A stretch of DNA of 64,000 bases, from NCBI GenBank assembly GCA_021234155.1, contig JAJEKV010000086.1:682001-746000 (forward strand), in the 5' to 3' direction. Of the stretch, positions 33,887 through 45,966 are shown one piece after another; positions within the stretch are counted from its first letter, which is position 1; every line of letters begins with the position of its first letter. Source of the stretch: Isoetes taiwanensis. Its lineage: Eukaryota; Streptophyta; Lycopodiopsida; Isoetales; Isoetaceae. Position numbers and translations under genes: made by a program. The notes beneath the pieces were generated by a model. It ran no database searches. It was not told the origin of the DNA and saw only the letters and a list, made by a program, of their open reading frames with translations.

Positions 33887-35237
33887 TTTTCATAGATATC
33901 TTAAATAGAAAAAACAGAAAACAGCGAAACAAAAAAGTGGCTATGGCGATGACGACGCTGGGTTGTGGTTGTTTGCTGCTCATGTAGAGCTAGCTAAGAT
34001 CTTGACCCTCCTTTATTTAATTGGATCTTTGGTAAATTATGTTAGTGATTATGCTATTTAATGTATCTCATTTCATGAAAATGGCATAAGCATGCAGAAT
34101 GAAATATCACATTGATCTTTATTTCTTCCACTTTAGGAATAGTAGCGAGCAATTTTGATTCAGTTGCAGGGCTTATCAATAACTAAATCAGGCAAGGGGA
34201 TGTTAAGATATGTGATAGACCACAGTCATTAGATTCGTTGATTATGTTGCTATTGTAGTAGCTGGAAAATCCAAATGCATTCTTAGTGAGCATGGTGAAT
34301 TCTGATTGAGTTACTCTTGTTCTTAGAAATAACTTGACCTCATATGATGTATCACACATTTCAATGCGTTGAATTGAAGCAAAGACATTGATAAATAATC
34401 ATCACCGAGAGTTCCTTTTAGCAGCAGTTCTCAGTGGATTCATTGTTTGCACTAGTCAATCAATAAATAGAGACCTATCCAACGCAATGACAGATTATTA
34501 TATTGGTTAGAATTGTTATCCTCACTTGGGTGTTCTCACCTTATTCATACTCAACAACAAGAAGTAACTTCATCTCACTACTTGTTTGATCGCTTGCGCT
34601 TAATTGATATTTCAAGATTGCGGCATAGCATGCCTTATGGACGTGTTTGGGTTCGATTTCCACAAGGCAAAACTAAAAAAAATAACAATTAAGACAAGGG
34701 ATGTTGTTTATGACAAGGCAATAGAAACCTAAAACTCCGAAAGAAAGACAAAGAAAATGAAAAACATAAAAGGAAAACATAATTATTCGGATTCATCATA
34801 TGGACCTATAAATGATTGAGAGCGTTATTTATCCAGCAAAAAGAACATCAATAACATTAATTATTACAAATGTCAATCATTAATGGTATGGTTACTTATC
34901 CCTTTTGCCTGAATCACACAAGACGTGTATTTTAATCAGCGTTGGGGAAACCTTTTTCCTCCTATCGAAAAATTTTCTATTGTTTTCTCGCTCAATCAAA
35001 ATTTAAATTTTGAATTGGGTCGTTCCTGCAAACAAAATTCACAATCGGGTCCCATTTCACCAAAAAAAAAAAAAAAAAAAAAAAAGGAGTATACTACAAC
35101 CAATTCATTGCCACTATTCACAAAGTAATCAATAGCTACAATATCACATCGAAACCAAATCAAAATGCTACTTAGAGAATACGCCATATATAAATAATAA
35201 CAGGAATAGGCTCCAAATATCATATGGCAGTGCACTA
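33887..35237. other. No gene recognised; A-run at ~35069
   Basis: Unassigned AT-rich sequence. A run of more than 20 A at about 35069-35090 could be a retroposon tail, but no body could be linked to it. Confidence 0.4.
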
Positions 35238-35245
35238 ACCCCAAA

Positions 35246-38200
35246 GAGAGAGAACTTTTATGGTCTGCTATTAATAATTGGATGAAGAATCAAAATATCA
35301 TGGATTGGATTTTATCAAGTGACTTCAACAACACTCCAACTTGGGATCAAAAATTAGTAAACAAAATCAACATGACCAGACTTGAAAAGACAAATTGGAG
35401 TAACTTCATTGATGATAATTCTTTGTTATTGATTCCTTCCTCAACTGCTAAGTATACCTGGTCTAATAAGAGAAAAGGGGATGCTAGAGTCTATTGTGCT
35501 CTTGACAGGTTCTATTTGAATATTTCTGGATCCAATTTCTGGGACAATGCTTATGTTTCCAGTGATTCTATAGCCATTTCTAACCATCAACCTCAATTTC
35601 TCTGCACTTATCACCAAGTCTCGGCTTCTAGATCTGGAAATATTCCTTATAAATTCAACTATAGTATGCTTCAAAATAGTTCCTTTTGTGAGCAATTCAG
35701 AGAATTTTATTCCAATCTCCCTAGAGTGACTGATCACAATTCCATGAAAAGCTTTTACTCTAACTTAAAATCCTCCAAATCATGGATCAAGGAATGGACA
35801 AAGCAGCTTAATTCTGCTAAAAATACAGAGAAAAAGATCTTATTCCATCAAATGAGAGATATCAGAATGGCTTTGCAAGATGATCCCTATAATTCTACAT
35901 TACATCTTCAGGAAGAAAACCTTGAAATGAAGATCAAATTCATTGAGGAGATTGAAGCTAAAGGTGCTGCCATTAGGTGTAAAATTAAGTACACTAATGA
36001 TATTAGGTATAAAATTAAGCACACTAATGATATGGACTCAAGTTGTACCAAATTCTTTTTCAGAGTTGCTAAGTCGAGACAAATAAAAAGTTCTTTTGAT
36101 GATTCTCGAAACACCTTGAGTTCCCCTACTGATATCTCAAATTTCTTTTACTCTAAATATTCTATGTTGTTCTCTGGGAACAATATTACAGATGCTGCTG
36201 AAGCTGCTCAAGCAAAAAAATTTACTGATCTCATTGATTCAATTATTCCTCATGATCATTGCAAAATGGATATTTCCTTATCCCATATTCCTAGCTCAAA
36301 TGAAGTCTTCTCTATTCTTGTCATAGCCTTCATTAAGGGTTTCTGGGAAGCTAAATATCTCTATCCTTCAATTGCTAGTGGCTTCATCTCTCTGATTCCA
36401 AAAGCTGAGAGCCAAGTGGCTTTTCTGACTGGAGGCCAATATCCTTAACTAATACCACTTACAAGATTTGTGCTAAGCTCATTGCCTCCAGAATTAAGGA
36501 TTATTTACAAAAGTGTATCAATGGTAATCAATGTGCTTTCCTTTCTAATAGATTCATTTTAGAAAATTACGTTGCTGCTATGGAAGGTTTGCACTGGAAT
36601 AAGATTTCTAGCCAGAACTGTGTTCTCCTTAAGTTGGATTTTAAAAGAGCTTTTGACAACATTAGATGGGACTTTATTGAATATGCTATGGCTAAGCTTG
36701 GATTTCATGAAAAACTTGTTCAGCTTATTATGGGATTGAATTTAAGATCTAATTCTGCTGTCCTTATTAAAGGCTCCCCGAGTTCCTTTTTCTCCCTTGG
36801 AAAAGGTGTTAGACAAGGACGTCCCCTGGCTCCTTATTTATTTATGAGCTCTTAACTAAGGCTATCAAGCATCACCAAAACATTAGTAACATCACTGGAC
36901 TTAATCTTCCTAATTCTAATGATTCCTTATGTATTCAGCAATATGCTGATGATACTTTCTCTTTCCTAGAAAATGAGCCTAATAATATTGCCTTCTTCAT
37001 GGACATTCTGAGTCAATTCAGTGCTACATCAGGGGTAGCATTAAATTTGTCTAAATGTATTATTGTTGGTGACATTGCTGACTCACATGTGGCTGGTATA
37101 AAGGTAATTAAAACCACTGAAGCCACATGTACAGAAACTCTCTTTCTCTGGCTAGTAGATTTGTTATTGCCAATCCAGTTCTTATTAGCTCACATATTTA
37201 CTTCTCCACAGCTTTAGTGGATCCTGCTAATGTTTACAAGCAAATTGAGAAGATTATAAAAGGTTTCATTTGGAATGGCAATAACTTGGTTAACTGGAAT
37301 ACCATTACAAGGGAGAAAAAAGGAGGTGTCCTGGCCTGCAAAAACCTTCATAAACAAGCCCAAACTCTTGCTGGCAAGTTTGTTTGGAAGGCTATGAATG
37401 GATCTGATAGTGTTGCTTCAAAGTTCATTCTTTACTGGCTCCAGAAAAGTTCCCCTTTGGGACACCCTACTGTTGCTCATGACTTACCAAACTCTTCTTT
37501 TTGTGAAGTCCCATTGGCCATTAATATGTCTCCTTTAATGAGAAATATTCTAAAGGCTTGGAATAATATGTTCTTTGCTTTTAACTATGATTATAGAAAT
37601 AAATTTCATTCAGCTATGCCTATTTTCTAGTCTCCTTCTTTCAAAGATCATCCCAATTATGTGCTTGCTTTGAAACATCCTCAAATTTACAAGAAATGGT
37701 ATTCTTATAGCATCAAAACCTTGGGTGATCTTTGGAATAATGATAGATGGATCACTTGGTCGAATCTTAAAGTGAAGATCAAGGGATTCAATTCAGACAA
37801 GAAAATCTATAATCGTGTCAGAAATAAAGTTGGTAACTTGATTCCTTCTCAAGTGCAAGATATTGGCTTGGATTGGCTACTAAATAAAAATTCCTTTTAC
37901 AAGGTTAAAGCTATTTATAATTTCTTGAATCAAAACTTCGATCTTCCTGAGTCTTCTGCTGTATGGAATATTGATTCAAATGCCACCAAAACCTTATTTC
38001 TTAATGTCTGGAATTCTTATGCTTCCAAGAAAATATCCTTTTTTATTTGGCATATTGCAAACAAAAGCATTCCATGTCTAAAGGTTGCTGCTACTAGAAA
38101 TCCTAATTTGTCTGCTAATTGCCCCTTGAATTGTAATGATATAGAAGATTTGGGGCATATTTTCTTTTGTCCAAAATTGAATCCTTTTTTGTCTTTGTTT

Positions 38201-38512
38201 AATAGACAGTTTGGTCATTATGATAAATCTTCCATCATCAGCTTCTTGCAAGGGAATGACACTTCCAGAAATACTATTGCTTTTTTCACTCTTTGGAATA
38301 TTTGGAAGTCGAGAAACAAGTGCTTACATGGTCATAAGAGGTTTTCTTTGTCTTGGATTAAATTGCATATTAAATATGATATTGAGCTTTGTGCTACAAC
38401 GCATAGAAATATTTATGCTGATAATTATGACAGGTCTTGGGATCAACTTGGTGAATATGTTGGGTATCATAACTTATTTATATCAAGAATTCAATTTAGA
38501 GATACTAACTAA
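35246..38512 (+). pseudogene. L1 ORF2: endonuclease, RT, zf-RVT (broken)
   Basis: The endonuclease tail has ELLWSAINNWMKNQNIMDWI then SSDFNNT (GDFN motif changed), YTWSNKRKGDARVYCALDRF and SNHQP (family SDHxP). The RT starts FISLIPKAE, changes frame, then reads YKICAKLIASRIKDYLQK, QCAFLSNRFILENYVAAMEG, LKLDFKRAFDNIRWDFIEYA, GVRQGRPLAPYLF and QYADDTFSFLE (catalytic YADD). A TAG at 37628-37630 follows AMPIF. The zf-RVT part has FFIWHIANKSIPC and CPLNCNDIEDLGHIFFCPK. Encoded enzymes would nick target DNA and reverse transcribe from the nick. Confidence 0.92.
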
Positions 38513-38519
38513 AGCTTTG

Positions 38520-38816
38520 TTCATAGGATACATGGAGCTTTGCAGAGGACCTCATACAAACAGATACTTTGTAACTACTGATGGCTCTTCTCTAAGAAAT
38601 GAGGTAGCAAGGTATGGTGTTGACAGAATACATGAACATCAAGTCTGTTATCTCCCAAATAATCAGTGGACAGTGAGACAGATGATCTATGAAAATGAAG
38701 TTAGGAAAGCAGTTGAAAGAGTATGGGCAGGGGTCTTTACAAGAGAAGTGATGCAAATGGTATATATGTTCTGGTTTATTAAAAAGCATCAACATGAATT
38801 TACTAATAGATAGTTC
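38520..38816 (+). CDS. Unknown ORF in LINE 3' region
   Basis: An alternative frame opened inside ORF2 (from 38211) runs 100 codons past the ORF2 stop. It reads MELCRGPHTNRYFVTTDGSS then LRNEVARYGVDRIHEHQVCY, LPNNQWTVRQMIYENEVRKA and so on to a TAG at 38811-38813. The part after 38530 has protein-like composition and could be a captured gene segment in the 3' UTR. I do not recognise it. Confidence 0.3.
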
Positions 38817-39800
38817 TTGAGATACAGAGAAATGTACTATACTCACAGGATGCTTGCTGACAGTATGGTACCTTGATTCTTCTTATGGTGCAGCAAGATT
38901 ATTTTAGATTGATAAGAGACCAGTTATGGATGGTTGAAACCTACACCCTTGGAACCTCTGTCAATTTCACCTCTCGTGATAACCAGCTCTTTTTTTCTGA
39001 TGATCCCAATGACAAAAGAATTCCTACTATCTCCTCGGGCAAAATTGACAGCATTGCCTCTCTCTGGATGCAATTGCCTCTCTCTGGATGCAGTAATCTT
39101 GTTTGTGTTTGTAGGTTAATTAGTCCTTTCAGTGAAATATTAGGCATGGGATATCGAAGTTCTACATGCTTCATGATCAGAGCTATCTTCTCAGGTTTTG
39201 GATCGGAGGTTTTCTTAGCTTTGGTGGTTGTCTGTTTCTTCAAGGAAATACTTGAATTTTGATCTTCAATCCTTCATCAAGTTTTTTCATTGAAACTGAT
39301 ACTAAATTTTGTGATGACACTTACCCTGTACTTTGTTGTTTTGGATATTTCTGTTAAGCCCATACGAGGACTTAACAAAACTTTGTATGGTTTTCCTTAA
39401 TTAATGAAAAAATCATCTCGTACCTTCAAATTTTTTTTTTTGCAAAAATATAGAAGACTTGTCAAAAAGAAAAATTGACAAAGGATACAGGCACAGCAGG
39501 TAGAACTTGACTGTAAATAAAAAAAAGTCTTGCAAATGGTTTTCGAAGAAACTAGCCCCCCTCTCCCTCCCCCCCTCCCCCCAAAACTAAACAGCTGGCT
39601 CTCACAGATTTGCATGCTTGGTAAACATATGCGCTGCACCTGTACTTCAAAGGGGAGACTAGATTATGTTTGGCCACGGAGGCTATGCCATGTTTTTGTG
39701 TATCCCTAATGATGTTAATGATGGGATTTGTAAGTTAGCCCACGGCAAAGCACGTGACATAGACTAACATAGATGGGCTAATGGCAGAACATCTCAAAAT
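38817..39800. other. LINE 3' end and unassigned sequence
   Basis: Includes a duplicated GCCTCTCTCTGGATGCA (about 39055-39092), the AT-rich LINE end near 39400, a T-run, and a pyrimidine-rich C tract near 39557-39583. No gene seen. Confidence 0.4.
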
Positions 39801-40536
39801 GGTTGCACAGAACATTGTTGATATCAGAACTTTTTAATCAGGCTATTGTAGATGGATTTCTCGAGGCTTGGACAACGAGCGTGATTCACCCAATCTACAA
39901 GCAAGGAGATGTTCTGTTACCGAATAATTATAGAACAGTCATGATCAGCTCTATTGCCAAATTGTTTAGTAAGATTTTTTACTCTAAACTTACAGCATGG
40001 GCAGAAATCATAATATACTAGCACGAGGGCAAGCGGAATTCGGGCAAGGTTTTTTTACCATAGATCACTTGCTCACTTTATGTACCATGATAGAAGAGGC
40101 CAAGTCACAAGGAAATCCCTTGCTCTGCTGTTTTGTTGACTTCGCCAAGGCATTCGATACTGTTCCCATCAATAACTGCTAGACAGATTAAGCCAACTTG
40201 GTGTTCCGGATGAGTGGGTGCTTGCCATAGACAGATTGTATAAAGTGGTCCGTGGAAGAATTGCTACACTAGAAGACCTCTTAGATCTAGTTCTCAGTGA
40301 TATAGGAGTAACGCAAGGCTGCCCATTTTCTCCTACGTTGTTCGGGTTATGTATAGACCAACTAGAGGATTTTCTTAAGCAATGAGGATGTCATTTTCCA
40401 CGCATTTCCCATGAGTTGGTAATTCTTTTATTATATGCCGATGATTTGCTTTTATGCTCTCACGCTGTAGAAGATTTGCCAAAGCAGCTTGATGTTTTGG
40501 GCAATTTCTGTGCACAGTTTGGGCGTACAGTTACTT
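39800..40536 (+). mobile_element. LINE reverse transcriptase fragment
   Basis: The plus strand carries non-LTR RT blocks in order with frame breaks: GFLEAWTTSVIHPIYKQGD, LLPNNYRTVMISSIAKLFSK, QAEFGQGFFTIDHLLTL, CCFVDFAKAFDTVP (catalytic D), LDRLSQLGVPDEWVLAIDRL, GVTQGCPFSPTLFGLCIDQL and LLLYADDLLLCSH (YADD). It differs in sequence from the L1 copy at 35240 and is closer to the LINE at 25522-26301. It stops abruptly where the satellite starts at about 40537. Confidence 0.85.
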
Positions 40537-41345
40537 GGATTGGATCCTCTACCTTGGGTTATTTGGCATTCCCGATTAAGCAGTTGAGAAAGCATATTCT
40601 CGACTATATATTCGAGAATGCCTTGACCCAAACTAAATCCCTTAGGCATAATCCCTTCTGCTTTCCTGACTAGCGGGATGACATATTCTCAACTACTAGC
40701 CGGAAACTCCCTCCCAATTAGCTAGTCGAGATTGCATTGCACAATTGGAGTTTCACATTTCCTGACTAGGTTGTCAGGAACCTTTTCACTCGAATTGGAT
40801 TCCCTACCCTCGAGTTACTTGGCTTTCCCAACTAAGCAGTTGAGTAAACGTATTTTTTACTACGTAATCAAGAATGCCTCAACCTAGACTAAATTCCTTA
40901 TGCCTAATCCCTTCTACTTTCCCCATTATCTAGTCGAGATCGCTTATTCTTGGCTAGTTAGTTAGGAACTCCTCAATCCATCCTTCCTGACAAGCTAGCC
41001 GAGATTGCATTGCGGAGCTGGAGTCCTAGATTTTCCCGACTAGGTAATCGAGAACCCTTTCACTAGGCCTGGAGTCCTTACCTTTAGATTACTTGGCTTT
41101 CTCAACTAAGCAGTCCAGAAAGCGTATTTTCGATTATGTAATGCAGAATACCGCAACGTAGATTAAATTCCTTAAACTAATCCCTTCGGATTTTTCGACT
41201 AGTTAGTCGAGATCACCTATTCTCAAGTCGCTAGTTGAGAGCTCCTCAATGCAGCCTTCTTGACTAGCTAATCGAGATTGCATTGCACAGTTGGAGTCAT
41301 TGTGTCCTCGACTATGAGGGATGCAATGAATCCAGTAATGCAATG
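40537..41345. repeat. Palindrome-rich satellite (~265-bp higher-order unit)
   Basis: About three units start at 40537, 40793 and 41064 with a recurring block (TTGGATYCYCTACC...GAGTTACTTGGCTTTCC). Within each unit are five or so copies of an inverted motif close to CGACTAGYTAGTCGAGA, for example at 40718, 40928, 41037, 41197 and 41262, often followed by TTGCATTGCRCAGYTGGAGT. No coding sequence. It directly abuts a truncated LINE RT. Confidence 0.85.
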
Positions 41346-41639
41346 CATTCTTGACAAGATGACGAGTCGAAACTATGTAATCGGGACCTCCTTGCCTAGA
41401 TATTCTGGAACTCCTTGCCAACATCAGAAAATGCTGAACGAGGAAGCAAGCTACCTCTATGTGAATAGTGTAGCATTCAAGCAGTTCTATCTACTTAACC
41501 TTCAACCAATTCTATCTGTGTTTGCGCTTTTATTGTTTGGAAACGTGTTTGCACATGACCAAAAAAAAAAAACAGAGAGACATTTTAAAAACGTAACGTT
41601 GGCTTATTGTGGAGCTTTAGTATTTAGTAGCATTAAGCT

Positions 41640-41900
41640 TTAGATATTTTTAAATTATCTGAAATTTCTAGATGTTTAACATGTTTGTAATCTCCTTAAA
41701 CTTCTGACTTTGAAACATGTTTGTAGTCTCTCATATTTCTGAAATCTTTGGATCTTTATCATGTTTACGAGCTCTTTAAATATCTAAAATTCTGAATTCT
41801 GAATGCAGATGCAAACAAGACGTTTGCACATATGGTGCAAACATTTGCAAACAGTGCTTGCAAACGTTTGTGTTTGCTCCCAACTATGTTCAGCATTCAA
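41640..41900. repeat. Degenerate ~50-bp repeats
   Basis: Recurring elements TTTCTGAAATCTTTGGAT / TTATCTGAAATTTCTAGAT and AACATGTTTGTARTCTC at about 41660, 41710 and 41760, then GCAAACGTTTGC-type palindromes at about 41810-41875. No gene. Confidence 0.6.
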
Positions 41901-42098
41901 ATAGTTCTATCTATTTAGCATTCAAACATTCTATCCATCCGAGCATCTACCCCCCCAAAAAAAAAAACACAAATCAATAGAACTAAACCACACAGAGGAT
42001 GATATGCTGAATTGACTCACCTCTGAAATAGTGCCTTGGCCATCGTATCACAGATCCTGACGCCTCTCTAAAGGTCTTAGCTTCTTTCGTCGATCGTA

Positions 42099-42218
42099 TC
42101 AACGAGGCAACATGTTGAATATCTTGTATCTATGCAATTCTTGTGTAGCCCTTCTCCATCCGGTGCAATGAACAAGCCCCATATCCTTGAGCTCATCTCC
42201 TACTGTTACCTTGGGTCC
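42099..42218 (-). CDS. Candidate terminal exon, unknown
   Basis: After a GATTCTAG acceptor the minus strand reads GPKVTVGDELKDMGLVHCTG then WRRATQELHRYKIFNMLPR and TGA, 39 codons without a break. The upstream GC-rich segment near 42310 ends with a GTGAGC donor, but its phase does not fit cleanly. Function unknown. Confidence 0.3.
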   Translation of the reverse strand, partial: GPKVTVGDELKDMGLVHCTGWRRATQELHRYKIFNMLPR

Positions 42219-43056
42219 CTAGAATCAATCAAATCAATTAAACATATAAAAACCATGTGTTAATCCAAATCGAAGTCATTGAAGCAAAAATATGAGCTCA
42301 CCTCGTCTGAGCGCCATCATGAGAGGCCGAGCTAGGCGATAGTCGATCGTCGAAGGTCCGGCAGCAACTACTTGTAGATCTCCCCTGTGCCCGTCGAATT
42401 GAGCTTCACACAAGCGTTTAGGGGAGCTAAGGATATCTGTGTTGTACCCTTAGGGACGCTTCACATGTCACGGCAAAAACTTGCCGGACGTCAAGCCGTT
42501 GGAGACGCTCAGCTGGAAACTGCTCCAGCAGTTCGGGGAACGTCAAACCGGCCGTCTCAAATGAACTGCATGCATGTGAATACAGAAAAATTTACATGTG
42601 AGGCGCCTGTTACCCCCTCTTTTGCTTTCCATGAGTATGTGATTTTAATTTCGAATTTAAGAATGTCGTGAATCTTTCTTTAGATGATGTCACAAAGTGA
42701 TGAAAACCTCGCAATGGAGGACTAGTTCTGAAGTTACATCGAGCAATAAGGAGCGATGTCGCCTTACTATGTCACATCAGACATCGAATAAGTGGCTTTA
42801 AGTGTGAAGAAGTGAAAGCCTCCTGCTCCTTGTAAGATCTAAATTTAAGTGATGCGCTTTGAATTGTTCTAATGATTTTTTTGGACACTTTGCTCTCCAA
42901 GCCCTGGCATAATATTGCATGCACATAGACTCTAGCAATATCAAAAAAAGATATGCATGTAGGCATAATAATAATAATCATCTAAAGAGCGAGAGGAAAA
43001 TTATATTTTGACATTGCATGTCATTCTGCCAGCTGGTTGTGAAAGAACCAAAATAT
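42219..43056. other. No gene recognised
   Basis: GC-rich patch at 42310-42560 with no recognised product; the rest is AT-rich. Confidence 0.35.
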
Positions 43057-43356
43057 AACAACTTTTTGCATAACAGTTGTGGTGGCAACAGAAACCTAAC
43101 CAGTGAAACAATTTACAAACAAGGCACGTGATATATAACACTCGTCGTTATAAATCCTTTCTTAAGTCACTCTTAGCACCAATTTTAACAACTTTTTGCA
43201 TACGCTAACAGTTGTGGTGGCAACAAAAACCTAACCAGTGAAACAACTTAGAAACAAAAACACTTTCGTCCACTTCCTTTTATTAACAAGGCACGTGGAC
43301 ATACAACATTCACCGTTATAAATCTTTTCTTAAGTCGATCTTAGCACCAAGGAGAT
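43057..43356 (-). repeat. Tandem duplication of the frataxin 3' end
   Basis: Unit 1 is about 43057-43186 and unit 2 about 43187-43356. Both contain AACAACTTTTTGCATA, AACAGTTGTGGTGGCAACA, ACCTAACCAGTGAAACAA and GTTATAAATCYTTTCTTAAG. Unit 2 is about 40 bp longer and its right end lies in the last frataxin exon, so the stop codon and final codons are present twice (intact at 43316, degenerate at about 43146). Confidence 0.88.
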
Positions 43357-44828
43357 CGCTAAGCTCCTTCTCTAACAGAGGTATTAGTTCAGCTTTAGTT
43401 CTCCGATAAATCCAAGAATTCTCAGATTTATTCCAATCAAATCTTGCGGGTCCACTGTATCCAAAAAGCCATGAAAGTGAAGAAAACCAATAAAGGAAGC
43501 AGCAACAAAGGGCTAATTATAGATATATGCCACTATGATTTCTCATACCTAACAGGAGATGAAAGCCAGATTTGCCTATTGGGAGTTTGCTTGTTAATCA
43601 CATATGTGCCTAAACTTCCAAGGCGAACAGTTAACACACCTTCCTGGAAGCATCAAAAACTTAGACGCAAACAAGATATTATTTGAGCTGGAGAGGGATG
43701 AATAATTACAGCATAGTCTACATCAAACCCATCAACTCCAATGTCTTCTCCATATGCCTGCAATTACCACAAATTTGATAAAGATCATTACATAGCCTGA
43801 CCAAACTATGTCTCAGCAACCATAAAACGGGCAAAGATAAGATAGCAGTTGGTAAAAAAATTTGCAAGCAGGCTATTGCAGATTAAGGCCATTTTCCCAT
43901 ACACAGTTACACAGTTATCAAGAAATCAAGGAGCTGATCTTGTAATTATTTATGTGAGCTCCACGTAAATATTAGACTTATTTAGGCCTCTAGTCAGAAT
44001 TCCCATCCCTTCTTGGTCAAACAGAGTTTTAGATTATTTCATCATTAAACATATGGAAATGAATTGGAAGAAAAAGCATGCGGAAACACCTCAATTTTCT
44101 CTTGCAAATGGTGCAATACTTCATTCGCAAATATGTGGTACTCCTTCTCGGACAAGAGAACACTGCATCACATGCAACAGGCCACCTATAATTTTTCTTT
44201 TTGTTTGCATGCCATAGGAATTTGGAACTGTATCTGCTTTGATAAGCATATGCCTTAAAAAATATTTGGCTAAAGTCACATTTCTTAAGACCTTAACTGT
44301 ACAATTTGAAATTGCCACCATGGCAGAAGTTTTTGAGCATGAATACTGCACAAAAACCATCTAGCAGCAATAAGAATGCACAATTAATTTTGATGGAGCA
44401 GGAAACTAGTGGCAAATGCATCCATCATAGCACAATATACCTATGCATTTTACCTGTAATCAACTGCAGAAGGCACCGAGTTGTCATCCACAGCACTTGT
44501 GAACATTCTGAAACTTCTGCAAAACAAGTGCAAACACATGGGTTTACCACTACAAAGAAACAAAATTTGCCAGCTAGAAAGTGAGAGTTGTATTGGCCAG
44601 CTTTAAGCTGTTCCTATATCAGCAAAGTCATTAATCCATCTATTTTACTTATGTGCCATATTAGAGAGAACTTAGAAACCCCATGGCGGGCATTAGAGAG
44701 ACGATTTGCAGAGAGGATCTCTCCCGAAGTCTATACTTGCCATAACAAACTTTGTTTACCTGTCTGTAAGTACCAGACTCATATCTACAAAGTCTGTTCA
44801 GAGATGTCGCATGGCTCTTTGGATGCAT
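43316..44828 (-). CDS. FH: Frataxin homolog, mitochondrial (6 exons)
   Basis: An iron-binding regulator of mitochondrial iron-sulfur cluster assembly that acts with the NFS1/ISU complex. My exon model on the minus strand is 44828-44680, 44516-44454, 44162-44090, 43757-43710, 43643-43549 and 43454-43316. All introns are GT/AG and the total is 567 nt, giving 188 aa, which matches plant frataxins. Residues 1-49 ([20 protein letters not shown] and on) are rich in R, S and L and look like a mitochondrial presequence. The frataxin fold follows: [17 protein letters not shown] (helix 1 acidic ridge), [18 protein letters not shown] (strands), [20 protein letters not shown] then [12 protein letters not shown] (conserved sheet surface), and [20 protein letters not shown] (helix 2). 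Start chosen because it is the only upstream ATG giving a targeting sequence. No defects seen. It faces away from the MenD remnant at 45.9 kb. Confidence 0.95.
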
Positions 44829-45728
44829 TGCTCTTTGGACCCTAGATGGACCTAGTATACATGGTTATCCATTTCTTCCATGTCTATTGGAAGCAAGTTC
44901 AAGAATTTTCCAACATTCAAACCATGCATAGAGATGAGTTTAATCATTTATAATAAATGTAAAGCATTTTGATCTTCATAATTCTTATTAGAAGTGCCAA
45001 TTGCAGAATGTACTAAAGCCGTTACAACGCACTGACAAAATGCAAAGTTCTGAACTTTCTTATGAGGGCATTTAAGAATCCTTTTCCACAGAAAACAATT
45101 CAGCAGCAGATATTTTGTAAAAAGGGACCGCATAAGTTCAAGAAATTCATGAGACCAATGTATATATCCTGTGTACAGGCTATTTCAGTTAAAAAGGCAT
45201 TTGATATATACTAATAATATGGCATGCCTATGCTTGAATCTTGCTAGTCTGAGAAAGGCAGATATATTTGTGCAGATTAGAATCTGGCCAGTTGCATGTT
45301 TCTAAAAAGAAGAAAGATAAGCTGATAACACCACTGACAGCATTAAGTGACCATATTGTCTTATTGGAGTAAAAAATTATGTTGCTGAGCTGAATTATTT
45401 GAAGTATTAAGATTGCCCTGTCAGAAATGGCAAGGCGGTACTAAGGATATGATACTTCTGGAAGGCATTATGCAAATGATTCACACAGTGCATGCATATG
45501 CAACCATCTTTCTTAAATCTGTTGGCTTCTTCAAGAATATACCTGAAGTAATCCATAACGAAGATCCTCCTTTCCGAACTTATACCATGTGTTATGGCTC
45601 CAAATTCAGCAACGGCCTATTCTGTCCCCAAAATGAAAGAAAGACTTATAACAAGCAGGACATTCAAAGACTACAATGCAGAGATGCACAGTTGCAGAGT
45701 TAAGCTTTGCTTCTGTTGGACTAAGACT
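44829..45728. other. Frataxin 5' flank; possibly decayed MenD exons
   Basis: Probably includes the frataxin promoter. A plus-strand stretch near 45410 (CPVRNG) might be a remnant of the CPFREPL block of MenD, but the match is too weak to claim. Confidence 0.3.
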
Positions 45729-45930
45729 GACAGAGGTTTTCTAGCCCATGTTAGTGCAGTAGTGCCAAAGAAGGACACATAACCAGTTATGAATCTTCTA
45801 AAACTAATATCGTCCCAGCATAACTGTATCTGTCAGAGGTTTTCTAGATGGCTAGTAGTGCCAAAAAAGGACACATAACCAGTTATGAATCTTCTAAAAC
45901 TAATATCGTCCCAGCATAACTGTATCTGTC
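45729..45930. repeat. Two-copy ~100-bp tandem duplication
   Basis: GWCAGAGGTTTTCTAG starts units at 45729, 45832 and (partial) 45928. Between them GGACACATAACCAGTTATGA and ATATCGTCCCAGCATAACTG are repeated almost identically. It lies just 5' of the recognisable MenD exons. Confidence 0.9.
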
Positions 45931-45966
45931 AGAGGTTTTCTAGATGGCTCCTTCCTGTATCGTACC

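Larger units (their letters stand above)
35240..39405 (+). mobile_element. L1-type LINE, 5'-truncated
   Basis: Starts inside the endonuclease domain of ORF2 and continues through RT and a zf-RVT C-terminus. The 3' region ends near TTAATTAATGAAAAAATC, typical of plant L1 ends. There is no ORF1. Stops and frameshifts occur near 36440, 36850, 37090 and 37628. No flanking target duplication could be assigned. Confidence 0.85.

Noticed and set aside
35069-35090. A-run as the tail of the L1 element
   Set aside because: It lies on the 5' side of the plus-strand LINE and cannot be its 3' tail; no other retroposon body could be attached.
38941-39243. 100-aa Lys-rich minus-strand ORF
   Set aside because: No recognisable domain, antisense within the LINE 3' region, overlapping a small tandem repeat; likely chance.
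40537-41345. CRISPR-like regular repeats
   Set aside because: Units are about 265 bp, degenerate, with no unique spacers of constant size, in a plant nuclear context; it is a satellite.
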